64,000 nt of DNA. Source: Chitinophagaceae bacterium (lineage in GTDB: Bacteria > Bacteroidota > Bacteroidia > Chitinophagales > Chitinophagaceae). Below the pieces are notes generated by a model. The model searched no databases. It was not told the origin of the DNA and saw only the letters and a program-made list of their open reading frames with translations. Position 1 is the stretch's first letter. Every line of letters begins with the position of its first letter. Shown one piece after another: positions 37,351-46,642 of the stretch. The stretch spans positions 1 to 64,000 of the forward strand of contig JANYCA010000044.1 of assembly GCA_025360525.1 (NCBI GenBank), written 5' to 3'. A program made the position numbers and the translations under genes.

Positions 37351-37785
37351 ATGAACGCAACAGAAAATATAGCCACTCAGCCATTTGAAAAGGGCAGTAT
37401 AACCGGAACAAAATTGAACAGTTCCGAAAAAAAGTGTGTGTTGATATACGATGATGACCTGGAAATTTTGTTTTTGTGTAAGGCAATTTTGTCAAAATGT
37501 AACTATCGGGTAGAAACACTTTCCTGCTGTGAAAATGTATTGGAAGATATTGCCCGTATAAAGCCCGATATTATTTTGATGGACTTATGGATACCGGAAA
37601 TTGGTGGAGAAAAAGCAATCGATATCGTTAAAAAAAATCCGGAAACTAAACATATCCCGATGCTTATATTTTCCGCCAATGCAGAAATTGCAACTATCTG
37701 CAAAAAAGTAAACGCCAACGGGTTTATAGAAAAGCCTTTTGACATCAGTAATTTTAATGAAACGATAAAAAAAAATATGTTATAA
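37351..37785 (+). CDS. Single-domain response regulator
   Basis: A 144-residue receiver protein with a 28-residue N-terminal extension. Phosphorylation residues are present: D34-D36 (LIYDDDLE), D78 (MDLW), S108 and K128. No output domain. It lies 288 nt after the CheB-CheR kinase on the same strand and is the most likely partner of that hybrid or of the PAS kinase upstream. The region between the two (37063-37350) shows no recognised features. Confidence 0.88.
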   Translation: MNATENIATQPFEKGSITGTKLNSSEKKCVLIYDDDLEILFLCKAILSKCNYRVETLSCCENVLEDIARIKPDIILMDLWIPEIGGEKAIDIVKKNPETKHIPMLIFSANAEIATICKKVNANGFIEKPFDISNFNETIKKNML

Positions 37786-38523
37786 TGCCTCGATACTTTG
37801 TACAAACAGGCAGGTAAAACATTAAATTTTTCTTTAATAAAATCCAGGGGTAAACATAGCAGCTTTTTTTTAATGTTTTTATTTAGCAGCATGTTGTGTA
37901 GTTTATTCTACAATTAAAGAACTGCATTATTTTCTTATCCATCCCGTCAAAAAATAAAAAATAAATTTAATCTATAATATTTATCTCCATAAACATAGGC
38001 TCTGCGTGCTATGGCAGGTTAACGCTATTGGCTTATTTTCAATACTTTTTAGCCGGTAAAATTTTCCCTGCCTGTAATTCCCTTCTTTATTAAATTTCTT
38101 TTTCCATTTCTAATTAATGAAAGTCTCCTTCATTTACTCAAATTCCTTTCGATTCCTTTTACTATTATATAAAGATTAAGGTACAGGTTTATTATTGGTA
38201 CATTATTAGATTTAATTAGTGTGGTAAAGGGCTTATTGCAAGCGCATTACTGGTTGTGTTAAAAATGGGCTTTGGTAATAAGGCAAGTTAAAGCTGCCAA
38301 AATAGGTAAAGCCAATGAGGTTTAGTGGTTGCCGAAAGTGTGCAATTTGCTCAAACGAATGTATTAAAATTTGAAGTTGATGATTACCAAATAAAAGTAA
38401 ATTTTTAAAAATGGCATGGAAATTAATTTGAATAAAAATATTAAACCAGTGATATGTTTTCTTACTAAGGTTTTTTAATAAAAGAATAAAAACATTTACA
38501 AGCAACAATTTAAATATAGCAAT
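37786..38523. other. AT-rich gene-poor stretch
   Basis: About 740 nt with no supported gene. The sequence is very AT-rich with poly-T and TTCC tracts. A 100-codon minus-strand frame (38233-38535) overlaps the start of the sigma-like gene and lacks family features, so I did not call it. No terminator or repeat of note was seen. Confidence 0.4.
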
Positions 38524-38991
38524 TTGACCCAGCAAGCTAATTATATATCAGAAGCGCAACTGCTCACGATGTTAGGTAAACATGATAAAAATGCCTGGAT
38601 AAATTTATATGATAAATATTCAGCTGCCATGTATAGCATTGTCAGGCAGCTTACACATAATAATGAAGTAGCAAACAAAATATTTACAGAAGCTTTTTTG
38701 CAACTAAAAGAGAAAAATGTTTTATTGAAAATCCGGTTTGGGTTATGTCCTTTTTTGCTAAGGTACACGTACAATTATGCAAGCGAGTATTTAAAAAGGG
38801 AAGGAATAAATCCTGTCAGCAATGACAAAGCGGTTCATTTGCAACTTGTCCATTTGCTGTGCACACAATGCAACTCTATAAAAGATGTTGCGCACAAATT
38901 AAATATCACAGAGGCAGCAGCAAAAAAAGATTTGCAGAGAGAGTTTTTAGTGCTCCGTAATAAAAACTATTATAGCAAATTGCTAAATTAA
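38524..38991 (+). CDS. ECF-like RNA polymerase sigma factor, diverged
   Basis: A 155-residue protein resembling a short sigma-70 family (ECF) factor. Region 2-like residues include AWINLYDKYSAAMYSIVRQLTHNNEVANKIFTEAFLQLKEK (described by its ends), and a C-terminal region 4-like helix-turn-helix is VAHKLNITEAAAKKDLQREF. The usual DDxxQEVFL of region 2 is replaced (NKIFTEAFL), so it may be degenerate. The start is TTG at 38524; an ATG at 38569 (MLGKHDKN) is possible. No anti-sigma gene is adjacent. Confidence 0.6.
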   Translation: MTQQANYISEAQLLTMLGKHDKNAWINLYDKYSAAMYSIVRQLTHNNEVANKIFTEAFLQLKEKNVLLKIRFGLCPFLLRYTYNYASEYLKREGINPVSNDKAVHLQLVHLLCTQCNSIKDVAHKLNITEAAAKKDLQREFLVLRNKNYYSKLLN

Positions 38992-39039
38992 AATTTTGAA
39001 ATAGTACGAACGATTATATCAACAGTTAAAGCAGGTAAC

Positions 39040-39897
39040 ATGAATTACATTGAAGTAACAAAAGACACCAAGGGAAATCCGGTAAATATTTATTACACAG
39101 ATTATGGAACGGGTAAACCCATTATTCTAATACATGGGTGGCCATTAAGCGGTGCCATGTGGGAATACCAGATGGAAGCACTGGTAAATGATGGGTATAG
39201 GGTTATATGCTACGACAGGCGTGGATTTGGTAAGTCATCTCAGCCGTGGGATGGGTATAATTACGATACACTCACCAATGATTTAAAAGTATTAATCGAT
39301 CGATTAAACCTGCAAGACATCACATTGGTTGGTTTTTCAATGGGTGGTGGCGAAGTAGTGCGCTATTTTAGCCAGTATGGCGGAAAAGGAGTCACAAGGG
39401 TGATACTGATTTCGTCAGTTACACCCTATATGTTGCAAACCGATAGTAACCCGGATGGAGTTCCAACCGAAGTTTTTGATGATATGTTGTTTAAAATGCG
39501 GCAAGACAGGATAGGTTTTCTGGATGATTTTGGAAAAACATTTTTTGGCGAAACCATGTTTCACAAACCATTAAGCTTTCCATTGATGGACTATTTCCGT
39601 AATCTCTGTTCAATGGCATCACCAAGAGCAACAGTAGAGTGTGCCAAGGCATTTAGCAGCACCGATTTTAGAGAAGAAATGAAAACGGTAAACGTGCCTA
39701 CCTTAATTATACACGGAGATGAAGATAAAACAGTGCCGTTTGAGGCTACCGGTAAGCTTGCAGCTATTGCCATACCGGGCAGCAAAATAATTATTTACGA
39801 AGGTTCTCCGCATGGTCTTTTCTACACAGAAAAACATCGTTTAAATGATGACATACTTGATTTTATAGAAGGCGGTCCAATAGGCAAAAGCCATTAA
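39040..39897 (+). CDS. Alpha/beta hydrolase (non-heme chloroperoxidase type)
   Basis: A 285-residue hydrolase. The nucleophile elbow is GFSMGGGE (about 97-104), with the oxyanion HGWPLSG segment near residue 33 and catalytic His in GSPHGLFY near the end; Asp is expected in HGDEDKTVP. This combination matches the cofactor-free haloperoxidase/arylesterase group. Cytoplasmic, no signal peptide. It follows the sigma-like gene by about 50 nt; there is no evidence of a shared role. Confidence 0.85.
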   Translation: MNYIEVTKDTKGNPVNIYYTDYGTGKPIILIHGWPLSGAMWEYQMEALVNDGYRVICYDRRGFGKSSQPWDGYNYDTLTNDLKVLIDRLNLQDITLVGFSMGGGEVVRYFSQYGGKGVTRVILISSVTPYMLQTDSNPDGVPTEVFDDMLFKMRQDRIGFLDDFGKTFFGETMFHKPLSFPLMDYFRNLCSMASPRATVECAKAFSSTDFREEMKTVNVPTLIIHGDEDKTVPFEATGKLAAIAIPGSKIIIYEGSPHGLFYTEKHRLNDDILDFIEGGPIGKSH

Positions 39898-39985
39898 CCG
39901 CAACGTTAATTAAAAATTTTAATGAATTAAGATGATAATGTTGCGTAATGCTGCAGACCATTTTTTTAGCTTTTAATGTAACCCA

Positions 39986-41308
39986 ATGAAATATTATTTT
40001 ATACCTGCAGTACTATTTTTTTTGCTGTGTGGTTGTAATACCAAAAAAATTAACAAGGGTTCTTATAGCGGTTCTTCAACTACTGCCGGCTATAACGTGG
40101 ACAGTTTGCCGGCTCCATTTGCTACCGGCTCAGCTAAAAACTTCAGCGAAGTTATTTCATGGAAAAATGGGGAGATGCCCATTGCTCCCCCTGGTTTTTT
40201 GGTCAGTCAGTTTGCCAATGGTTTACAACATCCAAGATGGATTTATGTGGCCGAAAATGGCGATATTTTTGTCGCCGAATCCAACACTATTTTAAAAGGA
40301 ATATTAAAATTGGGCGCTGCTGTTTCAAGGAAAATAAAAACCCAGCATATAGGTGAAAGTATCAATAGAATAACCATGTACAGGGATTCGGATAAAAATG
40401 GCATTCCTGAAAAAAGCTATGTTTTTGCGCAAGAGCTTAATCAGCCTTTTGGCATGTTGATAATTGGGAATCATTTTTATGTTGGTAATACCGATGCTTT
40501 AGTTAAATACGACTACAGCACCGGAGACACCTTGCTCAGGCAATCGACAGCAAAAAGAATAGTGGACTTACCGGCAGGCAAATATAACCGTCACTGGACA
40601 AGGAATATAATTACCAATAAGGCAAAAGATAGAATTTATATCGGTGTAGGCTCGGGTACAAATGTTGCAGAAAAAGGTCTTGAAAATGAAGTAAGACGGG
40701 CATGCATCCTGGAAGTAAACCTTGATGGAACCGATGAGCGTATTTACGCATCCGGACTGCGAAATGCGGTAGGGATGGATTGGGCACCTGTTACACAAAC
40801 CTTGTGGGCAGCTGTAAACGAAAGAGATGAACTAGGCGACGAACTGGTACCTGATTATTTGACGGGTGTACACCCCGGTGGATTTTATGGTTGGCCATTT
40901 TTTTACTTCGGGCAACATACTGACCCCCGGATGGCAGGCCAGCATAGTCTGGTACCAATAGAAAAAGTTATTGTGCCGGATGTACCTTTGGGATCGCATA
41001 CGGCCTCTTTAGGTTTGCTGTTTTACAGGCATCATGCATTTCCGGCAAAATACCAAAACGGCGCATTCGTTACACAACATGGCTCCTGGAACCGATCTGT
41101 AATCTCGGGTTATAAAGTAGTTTTTATTCCTTTCGCAAATGGTAAACCTTCTGGTGTTCCCGAAGATTTTTTAACCGGTTTTGTTGCTGATATCGCATCC
41201 AGCAAAGTGCACGGCAGGCCCGTTGGTATAGCGGTTTTAGCAGATGGGTCGATGTTGATATCGGATGATGTAAGTAATACCATCTGGCGGATTACAGCCC
41301 AAAAATGA
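39986..41308 (+). CDS. PQQ-dependent sugar dehydrogenase-like lipoprotein
   Basis: A 440-residue exported lipoprotein (lipobox FFLLCGC, cysteine near residue 17) of the soluble glucose/sorbosone dehydrogenase beta-propeller family. Conserved elements are GLQHPRWIYVAENGDIFVAESN, DGTDERIYASGLRNAVGMDWAP, HPGGFYGWPFFYFG and the final GRPVGIAVLADGSMLISDDVSNTIWRI (each described by its core). Family enzymes oxidise sugars with PQQ. Whether this protein binds PQQ is uncertain, since many homologues are annotated only by fold. It follows the chloroperoxidase-type gene by 88 nt. Confidence 0.82.
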   Translation: MKYYFIPAVLFFLLCGCNTKKINKGSYSGSSTTAGYNVDSLPAPFATGSAKNFSEVISWKNGEMPIAPPGFLVSQFANGLQHPRWIYVAENGDIFVAESNTILKGILKLGAAVSRKIKTQHIGESINRITMYRDSDKNGIPEKSYVFAQELNQPFGMLIIGNHFYVGNTDALVKYDYSTGDTLLRQSTAKRIVDLPAGKYNRHWTRNIITNKAKDRIYIGVGSGTNVAEKGLENEVRRACILEVNLDGTDERIYASGLRNAVGMDWAPVTQTLWAAVNERDELGDELVPDYLTGVHPGGFYGWPFFYFGQHTDPRMAGQHSLVPIEKVIVPDVPLGSHTASLGLLFYRHHAFPAKYQNGAFVTQHGSWNRSVISGYKVVFIPFANGKPSGVPEDFLTGFVADIASSKVHGRPVGIAVLADGSMLISDDVSNTIWRITAQK

Positions 41309-41612
41309 TTGTATCCTGCTGCACTACAAGTGGGTGGCATAAAGCTTCGCCAATAAAAGCCATTGAAATAAAAGACCAACAAGCTGACTCAACAATCCAT
41401 TTTACTATTGATGTACCTATATGCTGGTAGCGTACCAGATTCATTTTGTGGGGAGTAAATAGAAGTTGAGGTTTTTTTAGAAAGTTACCTTTTTAAGATT
41501 TGGCTACTGAACAACAAATTGTTTTAATGAAAATGAATAATCTATATCAATTACGCCAGAGGCGTAGCCTATTTGTAGATAATGAAAGATAAAGTATTTT
41601 GCCCCCGTGGGC

Positions 41613-41763
41613 AATGTCATTAAAGTTAAGAAGGTAATAAGGTTATTGGATTTTTTATTCTGTTTTCTACTAAGGTTATTCTTTAACCTTAGTGGAAAAA
41701 TATATCTAAAGCAGTAAACCTTATTACCTTATTTGCACTTAATTTCCTTAACTGAATGACATA
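41613..41763. repeat. Nested palindromic element, about 150 bp
   Basis: The outer arms AATGTCATT (41613) and AATGACAT (41755-41762), the middle arms AAGGTAATAAGGTT (41631-41644) with AACCTTATTACCTT (41717-41730, perfect), and a central 15-bp hairpin (41664-41678 with 41684-41698, loop TTCTT, one T-G) all share one axis. Such a structure could form a cruciform or a long RNA hairpin. No T-tract at the end, so not a plain terminator. Confidence 0.8.
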
Positions 41764-42115
41764 GCCAGCTGAGACAAAGGGTGCGAAGCAGATTAAAATC
41801 TATGTGGCTATTCTATTACAATATGTATATCTGATGCTTCTTAAAGACTATAAAATAGTTCATCAACAATGCTTTTGTTCACTTACTCCCAACGAAATGC
41901 AGGTGATCCCAAGTATCCCGTAATGGGATAAAATAGCGAGTAGTACACACCCCATAAACGGGATTTTTATTTTCAATTTCTTTGAATTTAGAATCTTCAA
42001 CTGGCTAACCCATTGATTTAACAGGCATTAAGCAATTGTTCATTTGTGGCAGGGAATTCCTTACATACGTTATGCAGGAAGAAATTAAAATTCAAAATTT
42101 TCTGCATTCAACAAA

Positions 42116-42220
42116 ATGACAAGCAAAATAAAAATCTTACAATCGATGATACCCGATATGGCAATTCTTGCAGCTTCTATTGTTGTAGTGCTGGTATTTA
42201 CATTAAACGTTTGGTTTTAA
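42116..42220 (+). CDS. Candidate 34-residue single-helix membrane peptide
   Basis: MTSKIKILQSMIPDMAILAASIVVVLVFTLNVWF has a positively charged N-terminus, a linker and one hydrophobic helix of about 18 residues, which is the pattern of small membrane peptides. ATG start, TAA at 42218-42220. It is surrounded by non-coding sequence, and there is no clear RBS. It could be a real microprotein or a chance ORF. Confidence 0.4.
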   Translation: MTSKIKILQSMIPDMAILAASIVVVLVFTLNVWF

Positions 42221-42617
42221 AACATTGTTTTTAGAAACAACTACTAAACGTAATAGTGCAGTAAGGTAAAAGGTGTTTTTATATCAAAGATCCGCATTCA
42301 GTCCTTCGTCCAATTGATTATAATTTACTGAAACTACTTCCCAAAATACCAACTATTTTTTTACAAGATGTAAAAATCGATTTACCTTTTTTTAATCTGG
42401 CAACTTCGAAATTTTAACAACAGCACGCATTTAAAAAAGCCATTACAATGTCCTAAACGTTGTGATTGATTTTACCTCATAGCTCAGAAAACAGCAATCA
42501 GGCTTACATTGCCACCTACTTTTCAATTTTATTTCCTTTACTAAGACAGTTTTTGGCCGTGTTAACCTTCGTGCTGGTAAATGCTTACAAGTGAACTTAT
42601 ATAAACGTTGTTACATG

Positions 42618-42648
42618 TTTGTCAATCCAAAAAAAGCCTGTACATTTG
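42618..42648 (+). promoter_or_regulatory. Bacteroidota-type promoter of fusA
   Basis: TTTG at 42618-42621 and TACATTTG at 42641-42648 are separated by 19 nt, matching the TTTG-N19-TAnnTTTG consensus of the primary sigma factor. It would give a leader of about 310 nt before fusA, including a GCGCCG/CGGCGC hairpin just downstream of the promoter. Confidence 0.6.
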
Positions 42649-42778
42649 CGCCGCTAAAGGCTGCAGCAGGGATTTTACAACGGCGCTGCACTACTTAGCA
42701 TACTATGAGAGAATATACATCATATCGCCTCCCATCCCCCTTGCTAGCGGGGAGTTCTGCGGGGATTTTGCTGCCATT

Positions 42779-42875
42779 ACTGGTTGCAATTGCTCAATAA
42801 ACATATACAGTAAAAGAGTGCGACGCCAATGAAGCTGAATAGAGATACAGCAGCCTGGCTCAAAAAATATAAGTG
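42779..42875 (+). ncRNA. Leader element L1 of fusA, homologous to that of the FKBP gene
   Basis: About 97 nt match 52414-52510: shared blocks are ACTGGTTG, ATTGC(T/A)CAATAAA, GCGACGCCAATGAAGCTGA and CAAAAAATAT, in the same order and spacing, with a variable hairpin between the last two (here GCTG/CAGC). It ends 95 nt before the fusA ATG. The conserved blocks and variable stem suggest a structured regulatory RNA. I do not recognise a known riboswitch class. Confidence 0.5.
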
Positions 42876-42969
42876 AAAAGTCAACATCCAAAAGTCAAAA
42901 AACGGATTAGATTGAAAATGACTTTACAACATTCAAGATTTTTAATTTTTAATTTTTAATTTAATTTAA

Positions 42970-45117
42970 ATGGCAGATTTACGTTATCAACGCAACTTTG
43001 GAATTGCCGCTCATATTGATGCCGGTAAAACAACTACCACCGAACGTATATTGTATTATACCGGTGTAAATCATAAAATAGGTGAGGTGCATGATGGTGC
43101 CGCAACCATGGACTGGATGGCACAGGAACAGGAAAGAGGTATCACTATTACCAGTGCTGCCACTACCTGCTTTTGGAACTTTCCAATGATTAATGGTAAA
43201 AAAACACCTGATACCAAACAATACAAATTCAATATTATTGATACGCCGGGTCACGTGGATTTTACAGTTGAAGTAGAACGTTCCCTACGTGTACTGGATG
43301 GGTTGCTGGCTTTGTTTTGTGCAGTATCTGGTGTAGAGCCACAGAGCGAAACGGTTTGGCGCCAGGCTAACAAATACAAAGTACCCCGTGTAGGTTTTGT
43401 AAATAAAATGGATCGTGCCGGTGCCGATTTCTTAAATGTTGTAAAGCAAATTAAAGAAATGCTGGGTGCTAAAGCAGTGCCATTGCAGTTACCCATTGGT
43501 GCAGAAGATGGCTTTAAAGGTGTGGTTGATTTAATTACCATGAAGGGTATTGTATGGGATGAAGCTGGACAAGGAATGACGTTTGACGAAGTGCCCATTC
43601 CTGAAGATATGATTGAAGAGGTGAACGAATGGAGACAACATTTAATTGAGGCTGTTGCTGATTATGATGATAAATTATTGGAAAAATTCTTTGATGATCC
43701 TAACACGATTACAGAAGATGAAATTCATCAAGCTATCCGCAAGGCAACCATCGATATTTCTATCATTCCGATGATGTGCGGTTCTTCTTTTAAAAATAAA
43801 GGTGTACAAACTGCATTGGATGCAATTGTACGTTACCTGCCCGGACCAATGGATATTGAAGCAGTAAAAGGAATCAACCCGGATACGGGTGAAGAATTAT
43901 TGCGTCACTCCGATCCGAAAGAACCATTTAGTGCGTTGGCATTTAAAATTATGACCGATCCGTTTGTTGGTCGTTTGGCGTTCTTCCGGGCCTATTCTGG
44001 ACGTCTGGATTCTGGTAGTTATGTTTTGAATACCCGTACTGGTAAAAAAGAGCGTATCAGCCGTATCATGCAGATGCATGCCAACAAACAAAACCCGGTT
44101 GATTTTATTGAAGCGGGTGATATTGGTGCAGCTGTAGGATTTAAAGATATTAAAACCGGTGATACTTTGTGTAACGAGGACAACCCAATTGTATTGGAAG
44201 CAATGACCTTCCCGGAGCCGGTAATTAGTGTGGCGGTTGAACCAAAAACACAGGCCGACGTTGATAAAATGGGTATGGCAATTGCCAAACTGGTAGAGGA
44301 AGATCCTACACTTCGTGTAAAAACGGATGAAGAAACCGGCCAAACCATTTTAAGTGGAATGGGTGAGTTGCATCTGGAGATTATTGTGGACAGGATGCGT
44401 CGTGAGTTTAAAGTTGAAATAAACCAGGGTGCACCACAGGTTGCTTACAAAGAGGCTTTTCATAACAGCATTGAGCACAGGGAAACGTTGAAAAAACAAA
44501 CTGGTGGTCGTGGTAAATTTGCCGATATCATTTTTGAAATCGGGCCCGCAGACGAAGAATTTTTGAAAGAAGGTAAATCGAATTTCCAGTTTGTAAATGG
44601 TTTGTTTGGTGGATCAATTCCAAAAGAATTTGTTCCTGCCATTCAAAAAGGATTTGAATCTGCTATGACAACAGGTGTGTTGGCAGGTTACCCGATGGTA
44701 AGCATGAAGGTTCGTGTATTTGATGGTAGTTTTCACCAGGTAGATAGTGATGCCATGAGCTTTGAGCTTTGTGCAAAACAAGGATACCGGGAAGCAGGCC
44801 GTAAAGCAAAACCTGTTTTGCTGGAGCCAATTATGAAAGTAGAAGTATTAACGCCAGATCAGTACATGGGTGATGTTACGGGTGATTTAAACCGTCGTCG
44901 TGGTATGCTGGAAGGTATGGATAGCAAACATGGTGTACAGGTTATTAAAGCCAAAGTGCCATTAAGCGAAATGTTTGGTTATGTAACGCAATTGCGTTCC
45001 TTATCAAGTGGCCGTGCTACTTCTACCATGGAGTTCAGTCATTACGCTCCTGCACCAAACAGTGTTGCAGAAGAAGTGATAGCTAAACAAAAAGGTAAGC
45101 AGAAATCAGATGATTAA
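42970..45117 (+). CDS. fusA: Elongation factor G
   Basis: A 715-residue translational GTPase. G1 is [20 protein letters not shown]2 carries [15 protein letters not shown]3 DTPGHVDF, G4 NKMDRAG; domains II-V follow, with GGRGKFADI and the [20 protein letters not shown] ending of domain V. It drives ribosomal translocation. The window holds no str operon (rpsL, rpsG, tuf), so this gene is either relocated or a second EF-G copy. It has its own strong promoter and a long leader that shares an element with the FKBP gene. Confidence 0.93.
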   Translation: MADLRYQRNFGIAAHIDAGKTTTTERILYYTGVNHKIGEVHDGAATMDWMAQEQERGITITSAATTCFWNFPMINGKKTPDTKQYKFNIIDTPGHVDFTVEVERSLRVLDGLLALFCAVSGVEPQSETVWRQANKYKVPRVGFVNKMDRAGADFLNVVKQIKEMLGAKAVPLQLPIGAEDGFKGVVDLITMKGIVWDEAGQGMTFDEVPIPEDMIEEVNEWRQHLIEAVADYDDKLLEKFFDDPNTITEDEIHQAIRKATIDISIIPMMCGSSFKNKGVQTALDAIVRYLPGPMDIEAVKGINPDTGEELLRHSDPKEPFSALAFKIMTDPFVGRLAFFRAYSGRLDSGSYVLNTRTGKKERISRIMQMHANKQNPVDFIEAGDIGAAVGFKDIKTGDTLCNEDNPIVLEAMTFPEPVISVAVEPKTQADVDKMGMAIAKLVEEDPTLRVKTDEETGQTILSGMGELHLEIIVDRMRREFKVEINQGAPQVAYKEAFHNSIEHRETLKKQTGGRGKFADIIFEIGPADEEFLKEGKSNFQFVNGLFGGSIPKEFVPAIQKGFESAMTTGVLAGYPMVSMKVRVFDGSFHQVDSDAMSFELCAKQGYREAGRKAKPVLLEPIMKVEVLTPDQYMGDVTGDLNRRRGMLEGMDSKHGVQVIKAKVPLSEMFGYVTQLRSLSSGRATSTMEFSHYAPAPNSVAEEVIAKQKGKQKSDD

Positions 45118-45168
45118 CAGTCCTCTAAAATCCCCAAAACGGAGAATAGAGTGGCCAAATAAATAAAC

Positions 45169-45202
45169 CAACAACCCTGTACGAAAGTGCAGGGTTTGTT
45201 GT
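45169..45202 (+). terminator. Probable terminator after fusA
   Basis: An imperfect stem (ACAACCCTGTAC at 45171 onward with GTGCAGGGTTTGTTGT) with a GAAA loop lies about 55 nt past the stop. The T-tract is weak, so confidence is moderate. Confidence 0.5.
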
Positions 45203-45263
45203 GTATTGGATAGGTTGGTTTAGGAAATGATACGTTTAGATATTGGACCCCGGATTTTTTAAA

Positions 45264-45470
45264 ATGAAAATTTTGGATAATAAACATAGGCCGGATTTTT
45301 TTGTCGGCCTCATAAAAAAGACGTTAAGAAAATTTGAATGTGTGACGTTAAGAAATGAAATTGTTGTTACAGGTGATAGCAATTGCAATTTGCTCGTAGG
45401 TTGCACCATAGTCCAGTCAAATACTGAAGTTGGAGCTAATTTTATTTTAGACAAACATTTAAATTTTTAG
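45264..45470 (+). CDS. Small hypothetical protein
   Basis: A 68-residue frame from ATG 45264 (MKILDNKHRPDFFVGLIKKTL), with a TTG alternative 21 nt upstream. It reads like a real globular peptide, with IVVTGDSNCNLLVGCTIVQSN forming beta-like hydrophobic stretches. No family is recognised, and a minus-strand frame of similar size covers the same bases. It is called tentatively because the gap between fusA and purU is otherwise 500 nt. Confidence 0.38.
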   Translation: MKILDNKHRPDFFVGLIKKTLRKFECVTLRNEIVVTGDSNCNLLVGCTIVQSNTEVGANFILDKHLNF

Positions 45471-45499
45471 CCTTTTTAATGAAGCCTTGATCTTTCTTG

Positions 45500-45529
45500 T
45501 TACTTCTTTGCATTAAGGCAAAGAAGTAA
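45500..45529. repeat. Perfect 12-bp palindrome (TTACTTCTTTGC)
   Basis: TTACTTCTTTGC (45500-45511) pairs with GCAAAGAAGTAA (45518-45529) around ATTAAG. This motif, with flanks CTTTCTTG.., resembles a dispersed palindrome common in Bacteroidota intergenic DNA. It might act as a terminator for the small upstream ORF, though no T-tract follows. Confidence 0.6.
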
Positions 45530-45610
45530 ATTGAGTCTATCTAATCTGGTTAAGCTTTTGCGGCCTAAATTAATTATTCTATGAAAATTCATAATTCTCC
45601 TGCCACCCGG

Positions 45611-45618
45611 TAGATTTG
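45611..45618 (+). promoter_or_regulatory. Possible -7 box of purU
   Basis: TAGATTTG matches TAnnTTTG 29 nt upstream of the purU ATG, but no TTG element lies at the expected -33 position. Tentative. Confidence 0.35.
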
Positions 45619-45646
45619 CAAACAGGCTGTTTAAAATAAAGCTCAT

Positions 45647-46483
45647 ATGGTATTACGCATACAATGTACAGACAGGGTGGGTTTGGTGGCATCCATTGCA
45701 GGGGTGCTTTCTGCAATCAACGTTAATATTTTATCGATGCGGGAGCATGTAGATACTGCCCAAAACAGGTTTTTTATACGATTGGTAACTGCGGCAACAG
45801 TCGCTGAAACCGATTCCGAAACACTTACCCATCAACTGCAACAGGTGTTGCCTGCTTCAGCAGAAATCACCGTTAACCCATCACCGAAAAAAAAAATCAT
45901 ACTGCTGGTAACAAAAGAATACCATTGCTTAAGTGATATCCTTATCCGCAACCATTTTAAAACCCTGCAGGCATCTGTGCAATGTGTAATTGGCAACCAC
46001 AGCTCGTTGCAGGATATCTGCGAACGGTTTGGGGTGCCTTTCCACCTCGTTTCTCACGAAGCAAAAGATCGGGAAATATTCGAAAAAGAATTGACCGCCG
46101 TTATAAATCAATATCAAAAAGATTACCTGGTACTGGCAAAATTTATGCGTATTTTATCGGCACCGTTTATTGCACAGTTCCCCCATAAAATCATCAACAT
46201 ACATCATTCATTTTTACCGGCATTTATTGGCGCCAATCCATACCGGCAGGCATTTGAACGTGGTGTAAAATTAATTGGCGCAACAGCCCATTTTGTTACC
46301 AACGATTTGGATGAAGGCCCCATCATTGCACAACAAATTATTCCGGTAACACACTCTTTTACCGCTGCAGATATGATGAAGGCAGGCAAGGAAATAGAAA
46401 CAGCCGTGTTGGCTAAAGCCTTACAATTAGTGCTGGATGATAAGGTATTTGTTTATGGAAACAAAACAGTAGTGGTGGATTAA
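45647..46483 (+). CDS. purU: Formyltetrahydrofolate deformylase
   Basis: A 278-residue protein with an N-terminal ACT domain (about 1-80, CTDRVGLVASIAGVLSAINVNI) and a formyltransferase-fold catalytic domain. The core motifs are KIINIHHSFLPAFIGANPYRQAF (catalytic N, H) and DLDEGPIIAQ (catalytic D). It hydrolyses 10-formyl-THF to formate and THF, supplying formate and balancing one-carbon pools. Length fits the family (about 280). The ATG at 45647 begins within CATATGGT, and a possible -7 box lies just upstream. Confidence 0.92.
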   Translation: MVLRIQCTDRVGLVASIAGVLSAINVNILSMREHVDTAQNRFFIRLVTAATVAETDSETLTHQLQQVLPASAEITVNPSPKKKIILLVTKEYHCLSDILIRNHFKTLQASVQCVIGNHSSLQDICERFGVPFHLVSHEAKDREIFEKELTAVINQYQKDYLVLAKFMRILSAPFIAQFPHKIINIHHSFLPAFIGANPYRQAFERGVKLIGATAHFVTNDLDEGPIIAQQIIPVTHSFTAADMMKAGKEIETAVLAKALQLVLDDKVFVYGNKTVVVD

Positions 46484-46642
46484 TTTTTTTTGGTAACCAG
46501 CAATTGTATTTCATGGCGGCATCGTTGCCACGCTCGGTTCAACGGCATACCATCAAGGAGCTTTTATTACAATTCAATAGAGCTGAAATTAAGTTTTTTC
46601 TTCTTGATACAATTAGGCTTATATTCGAAAAAAATTTAAAAC

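Larger units (their letters stand above)
41309..42969. other. 1.66 kb gene-poor region with palindromes and the fusA leader
   Basis: No long gene is convincing here. The contents are: small hairpins TACGCCAGAGGCGTA at about 41559-41573 and GCCCCCGTGGGC at 41601-41612; the large nested palindrome 41613-41763; a TATCCCGTAATGGGATA hairpin near 41916; a candidate 34-residue membrane peptide (42116-42220); a TAnnTTTG promoter (42618-42648); and the leader shared with the FKBP gene (42779-42875). Between about 42240 and 42600 I see nothing. Confidence 0.5.

Noticed and set aside
38233..38535. Minus-strand open frame of 100 codons before the sigma-like gene
   Set aside because: Overlaps the start of the sigma-like gene, is very AT-driven and shows no family features.
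46512..46540. CATCGTTGCCACG motif resembling part of the gene at 49439 (about 49889)
   Set aside because: Only about 17 of 21 positions match and the second site is inside a coding region that keeps normal length; too short to call a repeat.
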